DNA from: Hermetia illucens
Taxonomy: Eukaryota; Arthropoda; Insecta; Diptera; Stratiomyidae
Assembly: GCF_905115235.1 (NCBI RefSeq)
Contig: NC_051850.1
Location: 112,037,982 to 112,101,981, forward strand
Direction of reading: 5' to 3'
Length of the DNA: 64,000 bases
How positions within the stretch are numbered: the stretch's first letter is position 1; the number at the start of each line of letters is the position of its first letter. The translations under genes were made by a program, and so were the position numbers. This document shows positions 24,118 through 36,009 of the stretch, in pieces. The notes beneath the pieces are model-generated. The model searched no databases and had not been told where the DNA came from. It saw nothing but the letters and a program-made list of their open reading frames with translations.

Positions 24118-25967
24118 ATGTCTGAAGAAGCAGAAAAACCGGTAGAATATAACCTTGAGGCTGATTCAGAGCTTAGATTTGAATTAGAAGCGAAAGGCGA
24201 GAAAGTGTTTGTGGAGGTGAGTTAGTAGCAAATCTTTTTCGTTGTCGAAAGATATCAATTCGTTACATTTCCAGCTAAAATCTGGCTTTGCTGAATTATT
24301 CGGGACGGAATTAGTAAAAGGGAAAGCCTATGAATTCACAACTGGAGCCAAAGTAGCAATTTTTACTTATCATGGTTGCGTGCTGGAGGTTAAAGGGAAG
24401 ACTGATGTCCTGTACGTGGCCAAGGAGACTCCCATGGTCCAATATATAAATTGTCATGCAGCCTTGGAGCAGATGCGTGAGATTGCAGAAGAGAAGAATG
24501 TACAGGGTCCCATTGTTATGGTGGTTGGACCGATGGACGTCGGGAAAACAACTTTGTGTCGAATATTCCTGAATTACGCGGTCCGCGTTGGGCGCCGACC
24601 GATGTTTGTTGATTTGGATATCGGCCAGGGCTGCATATCTATCCCAGGAACTATTGGCGCGATACTGGTCGAAAGGCCTGCAAGTCTCGAGGAAGGATTC
24701 TCACAGCAAGCTCCGTTAGTCTACCACCTAGGTCACAAGTCACCTTCAAGTAATGATGCCTTGTATAGGATTATAATATCGAAAATGGCTGAGGTGACCC
24801 TGGAGGCATTGCAAGCCAATAAGAAAAGTAAGAACAACAATCAAGAGGAATAATTCCTTATTAACTCCCCTAGATCGGGATATCTAACCACGAAGTATAA
24901 TTTCGATTACAGCAAAAGCATCAGGAATGATAATCAACACTTGCGGTTGGGTGAAAGGCGGAGGCTATAGACACTTACTACACGCTGCACAGGCATTCGA
25001 AGTTGGCGCTATCTTCGTCCTAGATCAGGAGAGGTTGTACAACGAATTACTCCGTGATATTCCGGCTTTTGTTAAAGTTGTTCTTCTACCCAAAAGTGGT
25101 GGCGTAAGTGTGAAAATTTATTTGACCAAAATCCATGAAAATTAACGTGGAGGATCTATTCTAGGTGGTGGAACGATCTGGCGCTAGTCGAGCTGAAGCG
25201 CGTGATATTAGGATAAAGGAGTATTTTTATGGCCACCGGTCGCCACTTTACCCCCATTCGTTCGACGTGAAATGGTCGGATTTAAAAATATATAAAATTG
25301 GTGCGCCGGCTCTACCTGACTCGTGTATGCCTTTAGGAATGAAGGTGAGCTAGATCACTTCTAAGGAGCTGACTCTATCCGTCTCAAATCGGGAACTGCC
25401 TCAAAAATATTGTCAAATATGAAGATTTAAAATAATTTCATCTGATTTGCTTTCACAGGCTGAGGATAATATGACAAAACTCGTAGCTGTCCAACCTGGA
25501 CCCAATCTGCTGCATCATATCTTGGCTGTGAGCTTTGCAGAATCAATCGAAGATGACGTGATACAGACGAATGTTGCTGGTTTCATCTGTGTGTAAGTAT
25601 TGTGACAGAATGGCGGTAGTATCTATCGTACTCCGGACACGACTCGGATGCTTTCAGTCCAGCCTTGGCTTGGTAATGGCTGTTTCTGCTTCTCAGTTGC
25701 AGCATTGTAGAGTTGCTTCGTCAAAATAAAAATGAAGAACAAAGATAGATTATATGGCTACCCTTTAAGACCACAGAAATGAGAAAGGAGCATTTAACTC
25801 CGCCGAATAATTTAATAATTCTCATAAATAAATGCAAAATATTTTTTCCTTTCAGGACGCACGTGGATTGTGATCGACAAACTATTACCGTTCTATCACC
25901 GCAGCCGCGGCCCTTACCAAATGTCATACTGCTTCTTTCAGAGTTACAATTTATGGACACTCATTAG
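24118..25967 (+). CDS. Clp1: CLP1 polyribonucleotide 5'-hydroxyl kinase
   Basis: RNA 5'-kinase of pre-mRNA cleavage factor II and of the tRNA splicing endonuclease complex (Drosophila cbc). Six exons (24118-24216, 24275-24827, 24913-25103, 25165-25344, 25459-25592, 25856-25967) join in frame to give 422 residues, against 425 in human. The N-terminal domain begins [19 protein letters not shown]. The Walker A motif GPMDVGKTT is at residues 118-126. [17 protein letters not shown] is the Walker B/RNA-clasp region. [27 protein letters not shown] and [12 protein letters not shown] follow. The C-terminal domain ends [20 protein letters not shown] and then FMDTH. The start is the ATG giving the family N-terminus. 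It appears intact and lies head-to-head with CWC27, another RNA-processing gene. Confidence 0.96.
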
Positions 25968-26103
25968 CTTTAACTCGTTTACGAGTTTTGTTGTGTTTCT
26001 CAATAACTTTTGTTAAGTTAAACGACTTCAACGGAGGACATATTTTTAGTGTAAAGGATTTTTTTAAGACTGTATATATATGAATTTTACTATTTTTCTA
26101 AGG

Positions 26104-26109
26104 AATAAA
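26104..26109 (+). terminator. Likely CLP1 poly(A) signal
   Basis: AATAAA about 140 bases after the CLP1 stop codon, followed by T-rich sequence. Confidence 0.55.
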
Positions 26110-26954
26110 TACGAGTTTTTATTCTATTTTAATTCTTTTAATTCTTCATGGAAATAACAATCATTTATAGAGGTCAGGGGCCTAGAAAGAAAAATTCGGG
26201 TCTGGGATGAAAATTATGAAAATTATCTCTTTACTTCAGTAAAATCTCTATTTCTGGTTCCGGGAGGAACCACCCTCTTTCTCCATTTCTCTCGTTAAGC
26301 CTGCTCAAGATATATTAACTACTTTCACAGTTCGTTAGTCACCATGGATCCGACCCTTGTGATAATTTGACACAAATTTCCAATTGAAAATTCTATAGTT
26401 CTACTGTTTCTTAATGAATTTGAATATGTTTTCGAGCTAGTGAGACTGTTAAATAAAAGGTAATGAAAGGGACCGCCGTGAACTATTGCTTTACGAGGGC
26501 GTTTTACTTTACGCTACCATGATCAAATCACGCCTACGTCGCGCTTTCCAACTCGGTCCATTCCCTGGAACTTCGTGACTATTACTTCGTTTATCGCTCT
26601 CAATTCAGTTTCCGACCACAACATCTTTACGAGATTACGGAATCGCGAATTTCGGGTTCTCCGGTGGAGCGGGCCAGTCGGGAGACTAATCGGATGCATT
26701 GCAGATACTTCCTTTAACAATTGCGGCTCATAAGGAACTCTATGTTTTTGCTCCAAACATGAGATTAGTGTATAGGTCCAGGCATTTTTCAGAGTTATTT
26801 CACCGTTACTGCCATTTCCTGCATAGTAAAGGTGCGCGAAACACTACCTTATTAAGTAATGTGATATCACATCGACGATCAAAGGGGGAGAGTAATTTCC
26901 AGGTCGAATCGTGGATTGATACCCATGATTGAGCACATAATCCGCAAAAAACCT
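26110..26954. other. No gene recognised
   Basis: Spacer after CLP1. Opposing frames of about 77 codons at 26523-26932 show no known motif. Confidence 0.35.
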
Positions 26955-27945
26955 GCTAAACCAATACCAACAGCTCTACTACCAAACCTTATCTCCACCT
27001 CCAAGCTGGGTGTTTTTTCTTAATGAAAAAAATGCAGACGAAGAAAGATGGAGGCGTGCCTCGCTCCTAAGAACTCTATCAATTGATCCTCTAGGTTGGG
27101 GGTTGGATAGGGTTAAGAACCCAACACCAACAATTGAAGTAATGGAGCCACGAAAGGAGCCTCGGACTGGCCGGAGTCTACAATGACAGACGCAACAGCG
27201 ACTAATGATATACGCATTTTCTCATGCATCGTGCGCTCCCTGTACAGAAAAGGAGCTGATAAGCATCTAGCTAATACCCTGTCCAAATGCTAATGTAAGT
27301 GAGAGAGGCACCATCCTCTTCAATTCCACCCAGTTACTGGCCTATGCCGGAGATATTGATATTATGGGAAGGGCAACCCGAGATGTAAAGTCCTCTTTCA
27401 TCCAGATCGAGTAGGCGGCGTAAGATCTTGGGCTGCTCATTAATGAAGGCAAGACGAAGTGCATGGTAGCAATGTTAGCAGCAAAACCCAAAGAAACAAT
27501 AAGAGCAAATAGCACTGGTCAAATGAGAGCAATGAAGATAGGAAACATTTCTATGTAGTGTCGAAAATCACAACCGGTAGCAGTTGCAACGAGGAAATTC
27601 GCGCACGCTTGCTGCCAGCTAACGTCTGACCATAAGGTCAAAGCTCTTACTGCATAAAAGTATGATCTTGCCAGTCCTCATGTATTCTTCGAAGAATTGG
27701 GTTCTTAGTACGAAAAATTGCAAACTATTGGCCACGTTCGAGAGAAGAATTCTTCGAAGAATTTTTGGTCCTCTACAGGAGGATAGATGATTCCGTAGCT
27801 TGTATAACGACGAAATTTATGAGCGATAACACGCCTGTCTGGTTGTGGATAAAATCTGATTCAATACGTTGTTACAAAGCAATATCACAAACATCACCTT
27901 TCATTACTCTCACGGTACATATATGTTATATCATCAACATCAAAT
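26955..27945 (+). mobile_element. LINE family C, copy 2, internally deleted
   Basis: It starts with the same 5' text as copy 1 (CTACTACCAAACC then ATCTCCACCTCCA). It then jumps, after about 27280, to late RT sequence: LLAYAG..DI at 27340 (worn YADD), then text parallel to the intact frame of copy 4 (TKCMVAM, NSTGQM). It ends in the C-terminal linker with AYNDEIYER-like text near 27800. The middle of the element is missing, and the frames are broken. Confidence 0.7.
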
Positions 27946-28309
27946 ATTAACACTCGGCAACCGATATTACCAAATATTACTTACCACTAGAGTGATTTGC
28001 CCTGCATTTTAAAATGAACCTTTCATTTAAAAGAAGAAAAAAGATCGCATAAAATATTTTAGATAGTACGACATTTTCGCATGAAAAAAACAGGGAATCA
28101 TAATTTTAGCAAACCAGCATTGCTTCTCATAGAAGTTATGGTTGCTTGGTATAATCAAAAGTTTGTCCATCACGCACAGTATCGAAATCTTGAACACCAA
28201 AAATAATGGAGAGAAGATTCGCAACCGATAGTCGGCACTCGACAGTCCCCTCGGCCATTTGTACTAGCAAATATTACGACATAAATTAAAATAAACGATA
28301 AAAGGATAA

Positions 28310-28880
28310 AATTACGAATCAATTCCACCAGGTCGAGCTTAAACATTTGTAACCATGATTTGATGGCATGAAGAGTACTATCTCGATCGGGTCATCTGCA
28401 AAATCAGTCAATGTTGCTCTGGCACGTGAAGGTAAAGCATCCTTCCATACATGATTTTCTACAGCAAGGGCTCCAATATGGAACTTAGAGGAACGCCTGC
28501 CGGCGCAATGGATTCTTTCAACCCGTAGTGCTCCTCCTACCGAAAAAGCCTTCCCGAGAGCTAAATTAACGGCGCTAAACGACCAGACCAGATTATAATG
28601 GTGGGCTTAATCTCCCATTTAGTGTTCCACCACCCAAAATTTGCCAACGGCCAACACTAAATCTACAACCATTGCTATTGCATCGAACGGACTCACCGAA
28701 ACGGATAGGTTACCCGCTAACTCGATGAACGGCAGTAGTTCGTTGTATATCATCCTCTCCAACATCTCCCCCATAGTGTCTAAAAGACAAATAAGGCGAT
28801 GTGAATTGGATATGGCGGATGGTTTTTGGGGTTGGCGAAGATTTCGGTATTCCTCCCTCCGCGGCTGATGATCCGCCTTC
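28310..28880 (-). mobile_element. R1-like LINE reverse-transcriptase fragment
   Basis: The minus strand reads RLICLLDTMGEMLERMIYNE near 28745-28805, matching the YRPICLLDTAGKLLE block of R1-clade RT. Next is DAIAMVVD, and then AGVPLSSILEPLL near 28460-28500 (worn AGVPQGSILGP). The frame is broken. See the plus-strand endonuclease piece at 29165-30480, probably part of the same insertion. Confidence 0.7.
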
Positions 28881-29164
28881 GACGTTGCCCTTTGACAAAG
28901 TCCCTTTGCTCACGGAGAAGATGATCTCAACATCGAGATTTCCTGGTTCCACAAGTGGTTTGGTTTTCTACTGGGGTGCAAATACCGTGGGTGTTTCGGG
29001 TGTCCTCCTATTAAGCTATTCCAGATTGTCTACTTCCAGTGTGTCCTCTGATGACCCTTTATCTGTTTCCAACGTCGGGGAGGGGACGAAATGCACAAAG
29101 TTGTAATGCCTGAGGAAAGGAATGGGTCCCACGAGGAGGATGTAAGTCGTGACGAAAGATCTAA
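28881..29164. other. Junction segment between the two R1-like pieces
   Basis: About 280 bases with an open plus-strand frame, rich in Ser, Pro and Thr, running out of the RT relic. It may be the variable part of R1-like ORF1, but I cannot show that. Confidence 0.3.
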
Positions 29165-30480
29165 GAAAGGTCAGGCTTCAGCAATCAGCGGTAAAAACGC
29201 TACGAAAAGTCTATGATGGAGCGGAGACTGACAATACCAACCTTCCAAAGTAGGAAGTACTCAAACTATTGGGAGAGTGAAAATAGGTTAGTTTATGTGT
29301 CGGCTTAGGGAGCAAGATGCATCAATCTTGCCGACTTCGGTCATATAGCGAAAACATGTTCTAATGCGGATGGAACGCCGAAGCATATCAGTAAGGATTG
29401 CCGTCAACGCAAATCACAGATACAAATTAACCTTAACCAATGCAAGGTGGCGCAGAAGTTACCTTCACAGATAATCCGGGAGAGAGACATCGATATGGAC
29501 GTAATTAGCAAACTAAATCGGAATCACAGTGATGGTGATGACCCAGAGACCAGGCCTTTTAAGAAATAATGCAACATTCAGAATCGTAAGTGTGAAGGCG
29601 AAGGAAACCATATGTAAGGCTGCTATGCTCCGCCTAGTGCTATACTTTTCGAATATGAGTAGATGCTAATTTCCCTGGGGATGGGTGCGGAAAGACGTAA
29701 AGTGGAAGTCTTAGCAGCAGACTTTAATGCATGGGCCTTTTAATGGGACAATTGGGCAACGAATCTTAGGGGTGAAATGTTCTGCTCGAAGAATTCGCGG
29801 TGTTGAATATGGTATGCGCGAATGTTGCGAACTCACACGCTTTCCAAAAAAGAAGCTTGCGATCTGTAACAAACCAGACATACTTGGACACCACGGTAGC
29901 CAGGAAACTGGTTTGGAATGTTAGGGATGACTACAATCACATAAACTTCAAACCACCTATATGGAGATCAGAAGGAGTTATCGCCGGTAATAACTGATCA
30001 GATACTTACACTAATTCACTTCGGAATAGTTCTTCGGCCATTTCTCTGGTAATGTTGTCGTGCTTTGTAGTAATCCTGGTTTCATTTACTTTGCTTAACA
30101 ATGCAGTTATTGAGGGGCGAACAGTGGACCACAGAGTGGATTGAAACCAATATGGTCCCCTCAACGAGTAAGTTTAAAAACCACAAACGGCTTTAGGATT
30201 AAAACAGGCCTCAGCAGCATACGACAGACTAAAACCTGTGCTTTTAGAGCTAAACAAGAGGGGAACATCGGAGATCAGCAAGAAAGACAGAAATACTGCC
30301 TCGAAATCTAATCTAGAACAAAAGATGGAGGAAGCTTCCAGTAGGTCAAGAGCGAAGATAGTGGCCAGAAGGTCTTGTGTTAGCTATGCTAGAACAGTCA
30401 AACATATTAGACTAACTATTCTCCCCAAGCCATATTTAGAACTAACACTACCAGAGACATTTTAAAAGTTTATCGTCAAG
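29165..30480 (+). mobile_element. R1-like LINE ORF1 end and endonuclease
   Basis: DFGHIAKTCSNADGTPKHIS and KDC near 29325-29405 are worn zinc knuckles of an ORF1 protein. QINLNQCKVAQKLPSQIIRE near 29420-29485 is the start of an R1-type endonuclease. CYAPPS near 29620 and EVLAADFNAWAF near 29705-29740 are the endonuclease CYLPPS and GDFNAWA blocks. Linker-like text continues to about 30450. Several frameshifts are evident. The order ORF1 then endonuclease is preserved. Confidence 0.75.
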
Positions 30481-30644
30481 CAGATGTATAATAGGTGAAT
30501 AAATACGCTTCCGATCAGATATGACACTGGTCGATTGTGATGGAGGGCAACAGAAAACGGTTTAGGAGCACAGTCCCTAAATTGACAGACTAGGGGGAAC
30601 CAAAACTGTCTAAATGTGCTGGGGACAATATATCAGAAGTATGA

Positions 30645-31016
30645 TGATTGCTCAAATTTGCAGGTAAGTTTAAAGTATTGTTACAATGATACATATTGAC
30701 ATTTAGATAAGAAATCGATTTTGAAATTTCTTTCAAATTCAAGCAGTTATATCTTCGAAATAATGATGACCTTTGCAATTCAAAAAATATCCATTAATAA
30801 GAAATTTAATGTAGTTTCCGAAAATAGTATCTGGGATTAAATAACTGAGGGAGCGGGAAATTGTGATTTTTTTAGGAAGGTCAAGCTTTTTGACACTATT
30901 CACGAAAAACGGTATAACTCTGTAACGATAAAAGATTCGATGGACCAATTTTCCTCAAAAAAGTGGTACTATCCAACATTAAAATCTGTACCATCATAAA
31001 CGGGACACACTGTATA
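30645..31016 (-). repeat. Repeat family H, copy 1 (uninterrupted)
   Basis: The reverse complement matches 58735-59395 over almost its whole length, for example CCCGTTTATGATGGTAC, GAGGAAAATTGGTCCA and TTCGAAGATATAACTGCT in the same order. The outer end reads CAGTGTGTCCCGTT on the minus strand. I see no coding capacity. It lacks the SINE present in copy 2. Confidence 0.75.
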
Positions 31017-31709
31017 GTCGCAAAACACGAGAAGGGTGTGAATTCTATCCAAGTGTAAACCACCAATACTATGAGCCTAAGTTACGTCAAAGGTAGATTT
31101 TTGCTTGGGATATGAGGAATCCTAAGGCCACATCTACTTTATGTTGGACCGAACTAAATAGACTTGCACGTTTTATGGTCCACGGACGTTTGGAGCATAG
31201 CACCCAAGCCCCCCCCCCCCCCCACGAGGCGATTAACTAGAAAATGAAAATCATGCTTTTGAAATATTGTCCTAGATCGATATAGTATCTCAGTGCCTTA
31301 GTATAATAAATTGAAAAAAGGGTAAATCCGTTAGAAAATCTTCCAAGATACCTTAAGAAGTTGCGAAGAGTACGGAAGTCGGAATGTCAGAAGTAAGTAA
31401 GGAGGTAAAACTGCTAGATATAGATATATAGGAGAAGTTGGACGAGCTCGAGCTGAATCTACTAAAGTTCAACACAAACACCGCCAGAGGAGAAAGATGA
31501 TATTTTGACATTGGAAAAACGGTGAAGTGAAAGCTCAGTACTCAAATATCCCAAATAAACCTTCAGTTTTCAAGTATGACGTCGGAATAGTGCTGACTCA
31601 AGAACTCTGGGTGTATGGGGGACAGATTCATCACTTACTAATAGGAGGCATGTAGGCAATTTGGAATAACTCGTTTCAAACGAAGACCATGCATCATCCT
31701 AAAATTCAA
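31017..31709. other. No gene recognised; poly-C run
   Basis: Unassigned sequence containing a run of 15 C at 31209-31223. No motif-bearing frame. Confidence 0.35.
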
Positions 31710-31865
31710 TTTCATCATCATCAACAGCGTTTAGGTTTTCTTTCATAAAAAAACTTCAGACGTCCCGACTTGCGCCGGGGTTCATCAGTTCGAAATCTAC
31801 AAAAGTTGTTTGGCGTCTTGACCGCCGCCATCGCTTCATCTGAGATAGAATCTGCCACTATTTGT
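31710..31865 (-). mobile_element. LINE C 3' end, truncated copy
   Basis: It begins with CATCATCATCAACAGCG and continues CGCCGGGGTTCATCAGTTCG and ACTTCAGACG-type text. These are the reverse complement of the LINE C 3' end, worn. It abuts the plus-strand copy that starts near 31875, in head-to-head orientation. Confidence 0.65.
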
Positions 31866-31874
31866 ACTATGCCA

Positions 31875-33195
31875 TGGAATTCTTTGGCTTAAAAATCATA
31901 AGTCGCCAAGAGCCGATGGAATTACAGTCGAATTGGTTGAATATGGAGGCGGCCAATTACACCAAGCGGTTCATCAACTTATGCTTAACGTTTGGAACAG
32001 CGAATCAATGCTGATAGGGGTATCACGCTGCTGAGTACCATCTATAAGATATTCTCCGCTATCTTGCTAAGCCGGATAGCCCTATACGCCCAGAACATCA
32101 TTGGCCCATACTAAAGAGGCTTCACTCCAGGCAAATCAGCAACAGATCAGATTTTCTCTCTGCGGCAAGCGATGGAAAAACTGTTGGAATATGGACATCA
32201 GTTGCACCATCTTTTCATCGACTTTAAAGCCGCCTATAACAGCATAGCCAGGCTGAAACTGTACACGACTATAAGAGAATTCAGTATCCCAACGAAGTTG
32301 ATAAAACTGATAACGATTGTATGAGGCCAAATAAAAGCAAGAAGATCACTCTCGACACCATTCAACATCAACAACGGTCTAAACCACCCTACCATGCATC
32401 CTCTTTAACCTGGCCCTGGAAAATTAATAAGTGGTGCTGATGTAAATGCGATAGGCACTATCCTTTTTAAGTTCACCAACTACAGGCTGCACATCAATGA
32501 AGGCAAAACGAAATATATGGTGGCAACGTCAGCACCAAAAAACAATCAACCAACATCATCAAATAGTACTGGTCAAACGAGAAGAATAAAGATATTAGAC
32601 TACAACTTTGAGACCGTTGAAAATTTCTCCTATCTAGGGCCGAAAATCACATGATGACGGTTATTGGCAGCCAACAGAGACTATTTCAGTTTACAAAAAC
32701 TGTTTCACTCGAAACGTCTCACCATAAGGTCAAAGCTCTTACTCTCCAAAATAATGAACTTATCAATCCTCATGTATTCCTCGGAGACTTGGGTTCTTAG
32801 AAAGAAAAATTGCGAACTCTTGGCCGCGTTCGAGAGAAAAATCCTCCGAAGAATTTTTGGCCCCTACATAAGGATGGATGATTTCGTAGCCTACATAACT
32901 ACAAAATCTATGAGCGATACCATGACCGTCTGGTTGTGGATAAAATCCGGCTCAACGGGTTGCGGTGGGCGGGTCACCTAATCCGTATGGATGAAGATGA
33001 TCCAGCCCGAAAAGTCTATAAGGGCAATATCTATGGCAGAAAAAGAAGACGAGGTAGGCCCTGCCAGACATCTTTTAGGAATATCGAATTAGTAGACCTC
33101 GGCGCAAAACCGGGGTGTCTGGAGGTCCTTATTATTAAGGCAGACCCAGATCAGACACCTGTTGTTCTCTCGGTGGTGATGATAATGAGTAATTG
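31875..33195 (+). mobile_element. LINE family C, copy 3
   Basis: RT text in order: KSPRADGITVELVEYGG near 31910, LRQAMEKLLEYGHQLHHLFI near 32160-32220, DFKAAYNSIARLKLYT next, and IREFSIPTKLIKLI near 32275. LHINEGKTKYMVATSAPKNN is near 32490-32545. The C-terminal linker GRKRRRGRPCQTSFRNIELV is at 33030-33090. It ends GTTGTTCTCTCGGTGGTGAT with an ATG-type tail near 33190. The YADD part is deleted, and stops and frameshifts are frequent. Confidence 0.8.
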
Positions 33196-33246
33196 CCCTT
33201 ATAGAATTTTCGGGCTAGATCCTTCCTAATTGAGTTAGGCCGAAAA

Positions 33247-33545
33247 GTCCTCTGGATATGCATATAGCGCTGGGTTGTCGTAGCGGAATGTCGCGGTTCA
33301 AATTTCACTGATGGCAGAGGAATTTGTTATCCTGACTGGATGTCGGATATCAGTCGACTCAGCTATGAGTGAGTACCTGAGTCAAATCGGGTTAATAATC
33401 ATGGGCGAGCGCAATGCTGATCATATTGTCTCTTACAAGGTTTAATCCTGTAGTGTACCGTTACGGTTTTGAATGAAGTGCTCTAAGCCACTTCCCGCTC
33501 CAGATAAAAATGGAGTGTCACGCCAACGATTATTGTTGTTGTTTT
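33247..33545 (+). mobile_element. tRNA-derived SINE, near full length
   Basis: A box-B-like GGTTCAAATTTC lies near 33297. The body then matches the copy at 58793-59078, including GTCGACTCAGC, GAGCGCAATGCTGA and GTGTACCGTTACGG. It ends GCCAACGATTATTGTTGTTG. The tRNA-like head is more worn than in the 58.8 kb copy. It follows LINE C copy 3 by about 50 bases. Confidence 0.8.
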
Positions 33546-34254
33546 ACAGATCCACATCAGAAAAAAATTGGGGATCGCCCCAAAAATACCACGCTGGATA
33601 TATGCTGCCAATTTCAGCCGAGCAGTCAAGAAGTTGAATAAACTTTAAAGCCTTATTTGTGTGTGTGTTACTGGGGCTATGAAATCATGCTGGATGACAT
33701 TCCTCTTAGGATTGGTTTGATAATTTGTAAGATATTAGTGAGGCCGAGCTTCCGATGAACTATAGGAGGCAGAACATTACAAACTAGGGATATCTAGATT
33801 GCCTGTAGATTCTGTGGGGAAGGTACGGTTCTTGTCCAAAGCAGCAAAATAGGAAAAAGGAGGAATAGGAAAATAACTAATACCAGGTGTAAAGCTAAAA
33901 TACCTAGAAATGATTTATAGAACTGGTTAATATACTATAGTAATAATATGGAGACATACTATGCCCATTGAAGGGGCGCAATAATTCTTCAGGGCGCAGT
34001 TAAAACTCCCTCGATTGTTATCATTGTCATCCAGATGACAATCCATATCAATGCCATTTTTTAGCAAATTCTTGTCAAATTTTAAATTTGCTTTAGAACA
34101 AAGTATTTTCTAATTTGTTCTTGAATTATTTAGAGCTTTTATTATGTATTTGGAGGCTTATGAAAATTGGCATTAGACTCTTTGGATTCAAATCCCATGG
34201 TGTCGATATTGAACCGAAAAGAAACCCATCAATAGGCCAGAAGGAAGTTTTGGA
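33546..34254. other. Region upstream of the scramblase-like gene
   Basis: No repeat recognised. A plus-strand frame at 34115-34300 overlaps the scramblase start in a different frame and lacks a family match. The promoter and any 5' UTR exon of the scramblase-like gene should lie here. Confidence 0.3.
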
Positions 34255-35200
34255 ATGTCTACGCTTGGCCTCAGTCAATTTTCCTCCAGTAATGAAATGA
34301 TTCTCGAGCAACAAAGCGTCAGATGTTGTCCGAGGATTAAGAAGGAGTACCTTGTGAAAAACCTGGCAATGGAAAACATCTTTTCTCTGGTAGGAAACGA
34401 TCGATGGTATTCTCTCTTTTTGTGTTGCCAAAAGACCGAAATACGATTATTAGATGGAGAGAATGAAATAGTTCGGTTTGTCAATAAAACGGAGTGTTGC
34501 AGAAAAACCATTGGCGTCTATCTTCCTCCAAACAACTTCATCGGCAAAGTTAAGGAGAAGCTGAATCCCTTCCGGACCAAACTGGTTGTAAAAAACCGAA
34601 ATGGAGTCGTTTTTCTAAGAATTCGTGGACCAGTGCATATAGCGAATATAATTTCACCGATAAGTGAGTATGAGGTAAATATAGCATGACAAGTGGTAAG
34701 GAAAATGAGGAAAACAGCATGTGGTTTTTGGTAATCTGGAAGTCCGATAAACGCAGTAAACTACGATTCTCACAACTAAAAACGTTTTCTGTTTAGGCTT
34801 GATGTGAACGACGTTGGTCAGGTCAGCTTATCTGGCACCATTAATTTTTTGTCCGCAATATGCCCTAAATGTCGGGTAAACCATTCATGAAAAGATGGAT
34901 GAGGGCATCCAGATTGCTTAAATATTAAATGAATAACTGAGATTGGTATTTTCTTTTTACAAGATTTTTTCAGAAAAAGGTGAAAAAGTAGGAAGCATTA
35001 CAAGGCACTGGACAGGGTTCGTACGGGAAAGACTTCTTCATCTTCACGCCTATAGCATTAGTTTTCCGTACGAAGCAGACATCGAAACAAAATCTATTTT
35101 GCTAGCTGCAGCCTTGCTGATTGTAAGTATCGATATCTACAATTTTATTGGAACATTTGAAGGATTCCACTTTTTTTAGGACTTGCTCCTTTCAAAATGA
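34255..35200 (+). CDS. Diverged phospholipid scramblase-family protein
   Basis: Membrane-associated scramblase-fold protein; the role of this member is unknown. Exons 34255-34674, 34964-35122 and 35180-35200 join in frame to give 199 residues. NEMILEQQ corresponds to the family IDQLLIHQQ block. EIRLLDGENEIVRF matches the DNFGNEVI-type strand. FRTKLVVKNRNGVVFLRIRG then P matches FTIQNEKREDVLKISGP. SITRHWTGFVRE matches KISKHWTGILRE. ETKSILLAAALLIDLLLSK is the C-terminal membrane helix. With this splice choice the GP-to-HWTG interval (34 residues) equals that of human PLSCR1. The cysteine clusters that carry palmitate in PLSCR1 are missing. An alternative donor at 34664 with acceptor 34974 also keeps frame. 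The start is uncertain, because an upstream exon could exist. Confidence 0.82.
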
Positions 35201-36009
35201 TTACGTGATTAAACTGGAAAATCTTAAAACACTTTTACTTTTAAATGTCTGCGTTGTCAATTTTTGATAGGATCAGGATACTTATTTTGTTATCTTTTGA
35301 AATAAAAGTAAATATTTTGCAAAATAATCTGGCAGTCATTTTATGTGCATACGTATATTAGCGCCATGTTGTTAATGCTCACCATTGCTGCTGGTTCACT
35401 AAAATGAGCTCCTTGCTAGTCTTTCCGAGAAGTTTATACTCCCGATTTACTATTCTACGTCGCGTGTTTCAAAACCAACCAATCATCGGCCACTCTCGGA
35501 TGGATGGTATAACCAGCAGTGGATTTGCAACCTTTTTTTTAATTGTGATTTGTCCATGGTACCTGGCCCACATGATCATGTAGTTCCATACTTGAAATTG
35601 CGTCGGGCCAGAATACTTCGATGACCAGGTGGAGAGAGATGTTAATGAAAACTTTAAGAATTAGAGTAACCATGCCGATTAGATTCCATGTGCTAGCCTT
35701 ATATAGTGGCACCCAGAAAGAACGAGGGGCGGCGTAGATTGCCCATAACTTGATGTTGGTATTCCATTATCGGAATTTCCAGATTTTGAGGAATACAGAG
35801 AAGGTGCTGTTAACTAGTCGAGTAGCATTAAATTCGCTGCCAATCAACAAGATAGACAAATTAATTGACGGATTCAATGCTCTGTTCTGATTGACTGCAA
35901 AAGTCACTCCAGACGTATCCAGAATACAATGTACACGAGGAACCAGCCGAGCCTTTTCAGATCTCTCAGCAAATCCCAACAGAACGCCTATACAGTATAG
36001 TTTTCGTTA
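35201..36009. other. No gene recognised
   Basis: Spacer after the scramblase-like gene. A 70-codon minus-strand frame at 35767-35979 shows nothing I can name. Confidence 0.35.

Noticed and set aside
31209-31223. Meaningful poly-C element
   Set aside because: A 15-base homopolymer can arise by slippage or assembly error; no surrounding structure.
34115-34300. Separate small protein upstream of the scramblase
   Set aside because: No family match; it overlaps the scramblase start in another frame.
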